A stretch of 64,000 bases of DNA from UPXZ01 sp047974405 (GTDB taxonomy: Bacteria > Bacteroidota > Bacteroidia > Bacteroidales > Paludibacteraceae): the NCBI GenBank assembly GCA_047974405.1, contig JBKECI010000018.1:1-64000 (forward strand), given 5' to 3'. The translations under genes were made by a program, and so were the position numbers. The notes beneath the pieces were generated by a model. That model searched no databases. It had not been told where the DNA came from and worked only from the letters and a program-made list of their open reading frames with translations. Shown here piece after piece: positions 45,148 through 52,301 of the stretch (the stretch's first letter is position 1; each line of letters begins with the position of its first letter).

Positions 45148-45462
45148 ATGGAAATGGCTAATTATATCTTGTCAATACTAAAATACCAATCAATGGTAGT
45201 TTTTTCTTGGGGCTTCAATAGTCCAACAGCATTATCCAATGGGTTAATGTTTAAAATTCAGGGATTCATTTTCAAAGGATGGGTTAAGATTATATATAAT
45301 GAAGGAAGTGATTTGTTCGATATTTACCTTCTGACTTCCAAAATGGAAATTAAAAAAGAGATTGAAGGAATTTTCTTTAATGAATTGGTTGATGTCATTG
45401 ATTCCAATGTGGAGAAAGTGAGAGATTATGAAAATAGGGTAAAATCAGAATATTTTTCTTAG
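45148..45462 (+). CDS. Hypothetical protein, 104 aa
   Basis: The open frame starts at 45061 inside the previous gene, but ATG 45148 lies 11 nt after that gene's stop and gives a sensible protein: MANYILSILKYQSMVVFSWGF, then a GLMFKIQGFIFKGWVKI beta region and a Glu-rich C-terminal helix. Cytosolic, no signal. Probably co-transcribed with the 66-aa gene. Function unknown. Confidence 0.6.
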   Translation: MEMANYILSILKYQSMVVFSWGFNSPTALSNGLMFKIQGFIFKGWVKIIYNEGSDLFDIYLLTSKMEIKKEIEGIFFNELVDVIDSNVEKVRDYENRVKSEYFS

Positions 45463-45469
45463 CAAAAAC

Positions 45470-45515
45470 AGCAACTTACATTTATTGAATGTTCGTTCAG
45501 CATTTGTAAGTTGCT
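45470..45515. promoter_or_regulatory. 11-bp perfect inverted repeat ahead of the serine recombinase
   Basis: AGCAACTTACA (45470-45480) and TGTAAGTTGCT (45505-45515) around a 24-nt centre, 15 nt before the recombinase start. Likely a recombination (res/att) or autoregulatory site. Confidence 0.65.
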
Positions 45516-45530
45516 TCAAAATCCAACAAA

Positions 45531-46199
45531 ATGAAAACATATATTGCCTATTTAAGACAGAGTACAATTAAACAAGAAAATTCAGGTCTTGGTGTTGAAG
45601 CTCAAAGAGAAATTATAAATAACCATCTTAAACAAGTTCCAATCATCAATGAATTTGTTGAAACTGAAACAGGGAAAAGAAATGATAGACCAAAATTGAT
45701 GGAGGCTTTGGCTCAATGTCGCAAAACCAATTCTATCTTAGTAGTCGCAAAATTGGATAGGCTTTCAAGAAATGTGGCTTTCACTTCAAAACTGTTGGAA
45801 AATGATGTTGAAATTTTATTCTGTGATTTCCCTGAGGCAAACAGGCTTATTCTGCATATTATTAGCTCCATTGCTGAATATGAAGCAAATCTTATCTCTA
45901 TGCGCACCCGCCAATCTTTACAGGCTAAAAAAGCTCGTGGTTGCAAATTGGGGAAGTCTGAAAATCTGATGAATAAACATCTTCAAGCTATCCAAAACAG
46001 CAACAAAACCAACATTCAAAAGGCTGTCAATAATGACAATAACAAAAGGGCTGCTGCTCTTATCAAAGCGATGGTTAATGACAATAAATCTTTTGCTGAA
46101 ATAACAAGATCCCTGAATTTACAGGGATTTAAGACAAGTCGAGGTTGCCAATTTCAGATTGTGCAGGTACAGAGGATTTATGAGAAGTATTGCGTTTGA
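45531..46199 (+). CDS. Serine recombinase (resolvase/invertase family)
   Basis: 222 residues. The catalytic domain opens TYIAYLRQST with nucleophile Ser11, followed by GLGVEAQREII, KLDRLSRNVAFTSKLL near 73 (active-site arginines) and the long helix SIAEYEANLISMRTRQSL near 115. A C-terminal HTH-like region follows (IKAMVNDNKSFAEITRSLNLQGFKTSRG). It is resolvase-sized, not a large serine integrase. With a tyrosine integrase already present it probably acts in resolution, inversion or control. The inverted repeat just upstream is its likely site. Confidence 0.9.
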   Translation: MKTYIAYLRQSTIKQENSGLGVEAQREIINNHLKQVPIINEFVETETGKRNDRPKLMEALAQCRKTNSILVVAKLDRLSRNVAFTSKLLENDVEILFCDFPEANRLILHIISSIAEYEANLISMRTRQSLQAKKARGCKLGKSENLMNKHLQAIQNSNKTNIQKAVNNDNNKRAAALIKAMVNDNKSFAEITRSLNLQGFKTSRGCQFQIVQVQRIYEKYCV

Positions 46200-46212
46200 T
46201 TTCTCACTTGGA

Positions 46213-46671
46213 TTACTCTATCTTCCTTGAATATATAAACACCATTTTGGTAGTGTCAGAGGGGATAAAGTTGTTTAATAACTCCATCCCTTGAACAAAG
46301 CCAAAAGAATGTATTTTGTCTATTGTTTCAACTGTTACCTCTGTATTTTCTCCATCTTTTGTTTCTGTGGTGCGAATGATTAAGTCAGAAGTGGTATTTG
46401 CTCCATTTACAAACTCACTTGCTTGTCTTAGTGCTTTTACTTGTGCCACCCTGAACATATCGCTTTCTTTTTTGTATTTACTTCTTTCTAAACTCAATAC
46501 AGAAATAAAATAAGAATTGTCGTAATCCTCTACAATCTTTATTCCTTCAAATGCTGTTTGATTATACATCCTTTTGAGAAAATTTGCCAAAGAGGTTGTT
46601 TCAGAGGAATAATCTTGGGCAAAAGGAGAAAGAAAAAAAAACAACAAGAATAAGGCTAAAAAATATTTCAT
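46213..46671 (-). CDS. Exported LPP20/FlgT-like small protein, last gene of the cargo operon
   Basis: 152 residues. The signal peptide (KYFLALFLLFFFLSPFAQ) is cleaved near residue 19. The mature part has the motif RVAQVKALRQASEFVNGANT, then TETKDGENTEVTVETIDKIHSFGFV, which resembles the DEAVTNALRNAIEQAFG region of the 447-aa protein two genes upstream; both look like LPP20/FlgT-type domains. It lies 26 nt after the 142-aa gene and converges on the recombinase gene (13 nt). Function unknown; probably periplasmic. Confidence 0.6.
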   Translation of the reverse strand: MKYFLALFLLFFFLSPFAQDYSSETTSLANFLKRMYNQTAFEGIKIVEDYDNSYFISVLSLERSKYKKESDMFRVAQVKALRQASEFVNGANTTSDLIIRTTETKDGENTEVTVETIDKIHSFGFVQGMELLNNFIPSDTTKMVFIYSRKIE

Positions 46672-46697
46672 AAGTTCCTATTTTATAGTTTTACATT

Positions 46698-47126
46698 TTA
46701 GATAGAGGTTTCTTTTATTATTGTCAAGAATGAAATATTCTGTTGTAATTTATGTACATATTTACAGTTGTGAATGCGTTCATTGCCATTTTCAATAATA
46801 TGAGTTTTAACAATATTTTCATTTTTGTCAATTTCTACTACAATCCCATTGCCATCGCCTATCCTCAAACAAAGAAAATTATTATATGTGGGAAAAGGTC
46901 TAAATCCAAAATATTGTAGCCACTCACATGTCAAAGGTACACCAACTATTTTCTCAATGTATTCACTATTCATATCAATCATTTGAAAATCAGACATCCC
47001 AAAAGTATCTACATTTTTTACATACGCCAAATTTAATGATTGTGTGTTTTTAAGTTTAAGAGAAACCCAATTCCCAATCTCTAATTCACTTAAAGAGATT
47101 ACTTCAAAATTATTATTATTCATCAT
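46698..47126 (-). CDS. Hypothetical cytosolic protein, 142 aa
   Basis: No signal peptide. It has the Bacteroidetes hypothetical-protein pattern IVGVPLTCEWLQYFGFRPF, with a C-terminal IHNCKYVHKLQQNISFL. Its ATGA overlaps the stop of the preceding gene (47126-47123), so translation is coupled. It is the one membrane- and export-free long member of the six-gene operon besides the zinc ribbon. Function unknown. Confidence 0.6.
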   Translation of the reverse strand: MMNNNNFEVISLSELEIGNWVSLKLKNTQSLNLAYVKNVDTFGMSDFQMIDMNSEYIEKIVGVPLTCEWLQYFGFRPFPTYNNFLCLRIGDGNGIVVEIDKNENIVKTHIIENGNERIHNCKYVHKLQQNISFLTIIKETSI

Positions 47127-48466
47127 TTAGAAAATTTAGAAACATAGGGTTTAACTGTGAATTTCTGTATTTTCTCTATATCTGATAGAGGTAAATAAGT
47201 TTTATATTCAATCACAGCTGTTAAATCTTTTGGTTGGAATGAGAATAACAAACCTCTTTGTGGCGCACTTACACCTCCTAAATTTGTTTGGCTTCCAAAG
47301 CTCTGATAAAGATTATTTGGTTGAATCTCTGAGGAGTAAAATTTTATATTTTCATTTAGTTTTTGAGGTTGTCCTTGAGGTGCAATATGTGAAAGAGATA
47401 CTCCGTCCTTAATAAAGAAACCACTGTATTGATATGCTATATTATAATATTGTCTGATACAGGCGTATCCTGAACTTGAAATTGAGTGTAGCAAAAAAAT
47501 AGTTTTTGAAAGTCCATTTTCTACTTCACAATTAATTCTACCTAAACGAATTAGTGTTAATAATTCTCTTGCTGCTGCAAATGAATCATTATTTAGCAAC
47601 GTGAAAAGCATTTGCTCTTCTGATTGATTTTTAGAATTAATTGTTCCACTCATTCCTCCACCAAGAGAAGCTTTTCCTTGATTATTTGTCTTCTCTTTTG
47701 TCTTTTTGTCTTTCTCCTTTTTATCTTTATTTTGTTCAATTTTTGAAGGTATACCATTTAGCCCAATAGCAAATGTTGATTTCCCTGCATTGCGATAATT
47801 TGCAATCTCAGAATCATTCATAGCCAATCCTGATAGTGTAGAGACTAAAAGACTTTGTATATTTTCAATGTTTCTATTGGGAGATATTGTTATAGTATGA
47901 TTTAATTGCCATAAATCTCTATTTTGTGAAGTTGTTGTAGACGATTTTTGAGGATCCTTCACTTCAATTACATAGTCAAAACTACTTGGAATCATTTCAG
48001 CAATTATCAATTTCAAATTTTTAATGGCTTCTAATTCATTCTTTTCATAAAGTTGCTGCAATTTCATATTTGCAGCAAAAAGACCACCTTTATATTCTAT
48101 ATCAATGCCTTTACTTTCACTATACTTTGTCAATTTCAATACAGAAACAGTAGATTTAACAGAAACAGCAGTATTTCCATTTGCAAGTATTGTAGATGAA
48201 AGAATATCATATTTTTGAATATTTCCATTTGACACAGAAACAATATCATCTTTTATCAACTCATCATTTACCACTTCTGTTTTTGAAGAAATGAATGTCC
48301 CAAAAGCTTGTTCAATGGCATTTCTAAGCGCATTAGTAACAGCCTCATCTTTTGTATTTCCCTCTGCTGTTGTAGTTAGTGTTACAATGTCTATCTTATC
48401 TTCTGCAAACATAGTTGTTGAGCATAATAAAAGAATGCTCGCTAAAACTAATTTAATTTGTTTCAT
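47123..48466 (-). CDS. Exported protein with LPP20/FlgT-like domain
   Basis: 447 residues. Signal peptide about 1-21 (ends TTMFAE). Residues about 28-115 hold the recognisable domain: TTTAEGNTKDEAVTNALRNA, IEQAFGTFISSKTEVVNDEL, SVSNGNIQKYDIL. A Lys-rich linker (KDKKEKDKKTKEKTNN) near 245-262 and a Gly/Ser stretch separate it from a C-terminal domain with few features. Proteins of this type occur in CsgG-like outer-membrane assemblies. One nt separates it from the upstream gene, and it overlaps the next by 4 nt. Function unknown. Confidence 0.65.
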   Translation of the reverse strand: MKQIKLVLASILLLCSTTMFAEDKIDIVTLTTTAEGNTKDEAVTNALRNAIEQAFGTFISSKTEVVNDELIKDDIVSVSNGNIQKYDILSSTILANGNTAVSVKSTVSVLKLTKYSESKGIDIEYKGGLFAANMKLQQLYEKNELEAIKNLKLIIAEMIPSSFDYVIEVKDPQKSSTTTSQNRDLWQLNHTITISPNRNIENIQSLLVSTLSGLAMNDSEIANYRNAGKSTFAIGLNGIPSKIEQNKDKKEKDKKTKEKTNNQGKASLGGGMSGTINSKNQSEEQMLFTLLNNDSFAAARELLTLIRLGRINCEVENGLSKTIFLLHSISSSGYACIRQYYNIAYQYSGFFIKDGVSLSHIAPQGQPQKLNENIKFYSSEIQPNNLYQSFGSQTNLGGVSAPQRGLLFSFQPKDLTAVIEYKTYLPLSDIEKIQKFTVKPYVSKFSK

Positions 48467-48467
48467 C

Positions 48468-49469
48468 TTATCTGATTATTAAAGTGTTATAAACCTCTCT
48501 TTTAGGTTGATTCTTTGCATATTCCACAGCAATCTCCCTATACGCCTTAATTCTAATTTGTTGTAATTGAAAATCCCTGTCAGATTGTTTTTTAGCATAC
48601 TCCAATCTATCATTGTATTCTTTTACTGATTGTTCCCATGCTCTGAGTTCCTGATTTTGTACTGTGGTAGAAACTTCTTTTACAAAAGAGCTAACATTTT
48701 GAAAGAATGAAACATAGGGATTTATCTGTGATATTAAGTTCATTACTTGCGGAGCAGTTTCTTTATTGGGAGATTGAGACCAAAGGGATTGAGCTTTTTG
48801 GAATGCTCTTTTCCCTTCTGCTTCAATCTTTTTAGTATAAATTTCTCCTTGCAATTTCAATCCTGATTGATAACAGTCGGAACAGACATCAGGTATCAAT
48901 GCCAAATTGTAAATGGCTTGATTGTAATTTCCTTGTTGAGAAAGTGCTGTTGCTGTTTTTATTATGGATTCGCAGTTTGTTTGATAAAAAGCAATGATTT
49001 TCGTTTTCCCATTTTCTATGAAAGTTGTAAAATCAGGATTATTGGGATTTATCTTCTTTATTGCTCCAATCAAAGCCTTTGTTTCATTGGTTCCAACTCC
49101 AATAAGTGATATAGTTGTTGTTGAAAAAATCTTTTGTTCAATCATATCATCAATGGAGAAAGTAATATCTAAATTTTGAGAAATCATTTGTGGCGGTCCT
49201 GCTACAATATCTTTACTCAATACGTTAACGGTTGCAGTAATGACAAAACGAGGATTTATGTCAGTTGAAGCAATTCCATTATTGGTTGCAATTTCTTTCA
49301 TCTTGGTTTCAAGAAGTGAAATTGCTTCTTTGGATAGATTTGAACTACTTAAAATTTGATTTTGAAGTGTAATTCTTCCAAAGTCATCTATCGTTTGTGA
49401 TTTTACAGATACTACACTGAAAATCATCGCTACAATGATGAAAATTTGTTTTATGGTAATCAGTTTCAT
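48468..49469 (-). CDS. Exported protein, 333 aa, with TPR-like middle
   Basis: Signal peptide about 1-25 (ends VSVKSQ). The N-terminal third, with INPRFVITATVNVLSKDIVA and LDITFSIDDMIEQKIFSTTT, looks like a CsgG/FlgT-type beta domain. The middle has a cysteine-rich TPR-like part (SQQGNYNQAIYNLALIPDVCSDCYQSGLKLQ). The last 60 residues form a long charged coiled coil (EYNDRLEYAKKQSDRDFQLQ). It lies 3 nt after the DUF6175-like gene and 1 nt before the 447-aa gene. Function unknown. Confidence 0.6.
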   Translation of the reverse strand: MKLITIKQIFIIVAMIFSVVSVKSQTIDDFGRITLQNQILSSSNLSKEAISLLETKMKEIATNNGIASTDINPRFVITATVNVLSKDIVAGPPQMISQNLDITFSIDDMIEQKIFSTTTISLIGVGTNETKALIGAIKKINPNNPDFTTFIENGKTKIIAFYQTNCESIIKTATALSQQGNYNQAIYNLALIPDVCSDCYQSGLKLQGEIYTKKIEAEGKRAFQKAQSLWSQSPNKETAPQVMNLISQINPYVSFFQNVSSFVKEVSTTVQNQELRAWEQSVKEYNDRLEYAKKQSDRDFQLQQIRIKAYREIAVEYAKNQPKREVYNTLIIR

Positions 49470-49472
49470 AGT

Positions 49473-50408
49473 TTACTTCTCTCCTAAAACTAAAATTGCT
49501 TCTCCTAATCCCCTTGTCATCAACTTTGCATCTATATTGAAAGGCGAACTTTTCAGATATTTCTGTAATTGTCTGCCAAATTCCCTTGCATCCATGTTGT
49601 CTTTCATAGGAATGCGCACTTGTTCAAATAAGATAAAATTTTCAGTAGCATCACTCATATTGAATTGGCTGTTAACTGTATTCTTTTTCATCCAATCATT
49701 GATATGAGTTATTATTTCTTCTCCATTGACTTCTTTTTCCAAAGTAAAATCTGCATTTTCCCATCGTTTTACAGAAAGAATAATTTCCCTTCCATTTTTA
49801 GAAATGTCTTTATAAAACTTATCCATTTGCCCTGTAAACTCTTTCATCCTATCAGAAACAGCCTTTTCCAACATAATAGGGACAATACTTTCATTTGTTG
49901 GTATATCTGTTCCTGTCGATGAGGCAATTCTCTTACTTGTATAAGCATCAAAAGCCTCCAAAGTGAAAGAAATTGATTTTCCTGTTGAAGTTTTATTTAC
50001 TTTCCACCAAATCTGAATGATAATATCAGCTTTTGCCCTTTTCTTCAACATATCCAAAGGCGATTCTGAAAGGAAAGAGCCTGTTGTTGAACTTTGAGTT
50101 ACATTGTCTTCTGCTGTTCGTTGTTGAATGTTTTTTAATTCCTGTTCAGCATCTTTCAATGAATAGTTTTTCTTCAACATCAATGCACCAATTTTACTGA
50201 TAACCTGTCCTAATTCAGTATCTTCTTGAAAAGCCATTTTATAATCAGGAACTTTCATTATTGTTCCCTGATTATTGTATTCGGTCATAAAATAGCGTTG
50301 ATTGCACCAATTATCACTTGGGAGAATCATTAGGGTTGGATTCTTGGATTGGGAGAATGATAAGAGGGGAATGACAACAAGCAATATTATTAATGTAGGA
50401 GTTTTCAT
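49473..50408 (-). CDS. DUF6175-like exported protein (CsgG-type N-terminal fold)
   Basis: 311 residues with a signal peptide ending LLSFSQ. The mature N terminus NPTLMILPSDNWCNQRYFM and VPDYKMAFQEDTELGQVISK match what I know as DUF6175 of Bacteroidetes. ADIIIQIWWKVNKTSTGKS and AFDAYTSKRIASSTGTD resemble CsgG/TolB-like subdomains. These families form or feed outer-membrane assemblies; there is no lipobox here. It is the second gene of the six-gene operon, 20 nt after the zinc-ribbon gene. Family naming is from memory. Confidence 0.65.
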   Translation of the reverse strand: MKTPTLIILLVVIPLLSFSQSKNPTLMILPSDNWCNQRYFMTEYNNQGTIMKVPDYKMAFQEDTELGQVISKIGALMLKKNYSLKDAEQELKNIQQRTAEDNVTQSSTTGSFLSESPLDMLKKRAKADIIIQIWWKVNKTSTGKSISFTLEAFDAYTSKRIASSTGTDIPTNESIVPIMLEKAVSDRMKEFTGQMDKFYKDISKNGREIILSVKRWENADFTLEKEVNGEEIITHINDWMKKNTVNSQFNMSDATENFILFEQVRIPMKDNMDAREFGRQLQKYLKSSPFNIDAKLMTRGLGEAILVLGEK

Positions 50409-50428
50409 GCCTTATGAAATCTTTATTG

Positions 50429-50596
50429 TTATACCTCAATTGTTTTCAACACTTTCTCTCTTTTACCCCTAAGTGGCTTATTTGAAGGGCAATTAGGATT
50501 AATACATTTAGTTGCTCCTTTGGGAATAGGAGTGTTACAATATTTGCATAAAAGCAAATCAGCAGAGATTCTTAATGCTCTCATTTTAGTTCTCAT
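50429..50596 (-). CDS. 55-aa zinc-ribbon protein, first gene of the cargo operon
   Basis: A small gene from ATG 50596, 55 residues. It contains CKYCNTPIPKGATKCINPNC: CXXC and CXXXXC arranged as a zinc ribbon, followed by a basic tail (KPLRGKREKVLK). It stops 20 nt before the DUF6175-like gene, and a structured RNA with terminator lies upstream. The conserved cysteine spacing argues for a real gene; the role could be nucleic-acid binding and regulation of the operon. Confidence 0.65.
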   Translation of the reverse strand: MRTKMRALRISADLLLCKYCNTPIPKGATKCINPNCPSNKPLRGKREKVLKTIEV

Positions 50597-50671
50597 TTGT
50601 CGATTGCCTTACTCTCTTAAAGGATTTTCAGAAACTCCTTTTTCCCTGCACCAAAAGAAAAGTTGATTTAT

Positions 50672-50885
50672 AAAAAAAGAAAAGTGGGTGCTGAAAGCCT
50701 AATTGAAGAGTACAGGTTCTGACAAAACCTCTATGTATCAATATAAGCAACAGCCCCCACCATATACGAGATATGATGTGGAGAAGTCTGCTATATTCTC
50801 TGTCTGTATTGAACTGTCAGATTCGCATTTCGAGAATTAAGCTACACTTTCCTGTGTACCATTAAAATATGTTGTGTCCAAAGAC
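50672..50885 (-). ncRNA. Structured RNA (small RNA or attenuating leader) ahead of the cargo operon
   Basis: A minus-strand promoter at 50920-50892 predicts a start near 50885. The first bases form GTGTC-tttg-GACAC. A large 3' structure is closed by GTGGGGGCTG (50760-50751) with CAGCACCCAC (50693-50684, one mismatch), contains an AGGTT...AACCT helix, and ends in a U-rich tract (50683-50672). The unit of about 210 nt has no credible frame. It is either a free small RNA or an attenuator for the operon that starts 75 nt downstream. I do not recognise it. Confidence 0.6.
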
Positions 50886-50891
50886 ACGATG

Positions 50892-50920
50892 CAAAGATAC
50901 AACATTTTGTTAATACACAA
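50892..50920 (-). promoter_or_regulatory. Promoter of the structured RNA
   Basis: Minus strand TTG (50920-50918), 18 nt, TATCTTTG (50899-50892), a very good consensus match. Confidence 0.65.
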
Positions 50921-50968
50921 ATAAAGAGCCTCTCAAATGGCTGTTGCTTAATGGATTTATTCCTATTT

Positions 50969-51538
50969 TTATTCAGAAACGATAACAGTTACTCTAAATT
51001 TACCTTCTACTGTTACTTCTTTGTGTGTTGATGTATTTTCAAATGTACATGCAAAGTTTCCACTAACAGTATAATAGTACATTCCATCTTCTTTTTCTAA
51101 AAACTTAACTTCTGTAATGTTGTATTTAGTAGCTGATTGAAGAAAGTAGTAAGAATCATCAGTCTCACTGTTGTTTGAATAATCTACTAACAAATCAAAG
51201 GTTTTTGCCTTTGAATAGTCATGTAAGGCTATAATATTATATTTAGATGGCTGCATATAATCAGAAATGTCTTTTTCATATTTTGGCACAGATAATCGTA
51301 CATCTAAATTATGAGTACTTGTCTGTGTTTGGCACACATACTGCATTGTAACATTCCCAATTTGAATGGATGCTCCCAAACCAATATAACTTTCTTTGTA
51401 AGTTTTCCCATCAACACTGAACTCATAAAAGTCAGTATTAAAACTGTCTTCATCATCGTCATCAGAACAAGATGATAGATTGATACACAAGGCTAACATT
51501 ACCATAACCAACACTCCAAAGTTTAGATGCTTTTTCAT
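50969..51538 (-). CDS. Lipoprotein, 189 aa
   Basis: From ATG 51538 (an upstream in-frame ATG at 51598 would precede a non-signal-like segment). The signal sequence ends with lipobox NLSSC, then an acidic SDDDDEDS linker, typical of Bacteroidetes surface or outer-membrane lipoproteins. The rest is a beta-rich domain (FYEFSVDGKTYKESYIGLG, YYYTVSGNFACTFENT, VEGKFRVTVIVSE). It is divergent from the HTH-kinase pair. The promoter TACTTTTG (51619-51612) is followed by the operator-like TCCAAA-ttaat-TTTGGA. Function unknown. Confidence 0.7.
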   Translation of the reverse strand: MKKHLNFGVLVMVMLALCINLSSCSDDDDEDSFNTDFYEFSVDGKTYKESYIGLGASIQIGNVTMQYVCQTQTSTHNLDVRLSVPKYEKDISDYMQPSKYNIIALHDYSKAKTFDLLVDYSNNSETDDSYYFLQSATKYNITEVKFLEKEDGMYYYTVSGNFACTFENTSTHKEVTVEGKFRVTVIVSE

Positions 51539-51593
51539 ATAAAATACATTGTTATTAATTGTTCGCCTACTCTTTTTAGGATTTTCAGCATTC

Positions 51594-51619
51594 TCCAAAT
51601 TAATTTTGGAACAAAAGTA
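51594..51619 (-). promoter_or_regulatory. Lipoprotein promoter with operator-like palindrome
   Basis: -7 box TACTTTTG (51619-51612) and TCCAAA-ttaat-TTTGGA (51594-51610) where transcription should begin. The divergent HTH gene is the obvious candidate regulator. Confidence 0.5.
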
Positions 51620-51702
51620 ATGTGCTTATTTTGAATAAATTTGCATTCATTTTAATCGTTTCGTTCATTTTGTTCATTCACTTTTTGCTTCTATATTTTC
51701 AT

Positions 51703-51710
51703 TACCTTTG
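51703..51710 (+). promoter_or_regulatory. -7 box of the HTH-kinase operon
   Basis: TACCTTTG 14 nt before ATG 51724. The transcript would have a very short leader. The -33 box is unclear. Confidence 0.45.
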
Positions 51711-51723
51711 CAAACAAAAAGAT

Positions 51724-52272
51724 ATGCTATCTCCTGTCATCAAAGAGTTGTTAGAAACTAAGTTAGAGAAGGAAATTCGCTATCCTTCTGATGTTGAGTA
51801 CCTGTCTTATGACATTGAGAAAAACACAGGGCAAAGAGTAAGTACAACCACATTGAAAAGGCTTCTTGGTTTTGTTAAAGCTATTCAGGAACCTCGACTA
51901 TTCACATTGGATGCTGTTGCTCGATACATTGATTTTAGGAATTGGGATGAGTTGATGATGAGTTTGAATAAAAAAGGAAACTCAGATTATACAAGCATTG
52001 AAGAGATTAAAGTTGATTCATTGGAAATTGGAAATAAGATTAACTTTACTTATAGTCCCAACAGAAATGTCTCCCTTCAACACTTGGGAGATAGAAAATT
52101 CAGGGTTATTGCAAGCGAGAACAGTAAACTTCAAATAGATGATGAAATAGAAATTTACTATTTCATCCTAAACTATCCTTTAATTGTAGAGCATGTTTAC
52201 AGAAACAATGTAGACTTAGGCAGCTTTACAGCAGGAAAAATATCAGGAATTACCTCCCTATCAAAAATATAA
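51724..52272 (+). CDS. Putative DNA-binding regulator paired with the kinase
   Basis: From ATG 51724, 182 residues; the upstream hydrophobic extension in the same frame precedes the promoter and is not used. Residues about 5-80 match a Bacteroidetes regulatory domain: DVEYLSYDIEKNTGQRVSTT, TLKRLLGFV, RLFTLDAVARYIDFRNWDEL. It is probably DNA-binding. The C-terminal part (about 95-180) is a beta-rich sensor-like domain (SLEIGNKINFTYSPNRNVSL). It is co-directional with the kinase gene, gap 29 nt, and a plausible substrate or partner. It is divergent from the lipoprotein. Confidence 0.65.
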   Translation: MLSPVIKELLETKLEKEIRYPSDVEYLSYDIEKNTGQRVSTTTLKRLLGFVKAIQEPRLFTLDAVARYIDFRNWDELMMSLNKKGNSDYTSIEEIKVDSLEIGNKINFTYSPNRNVSLQHLGDRKFRVIASENSKLQIDDEIEIYYFILNYPLIVEHVYRNNVDLGSFTAGKISGITSLSKI

Positions 52273-52301
52273 GCTAATTTTGCATTCAAATTAGCTTAGG
52301 T

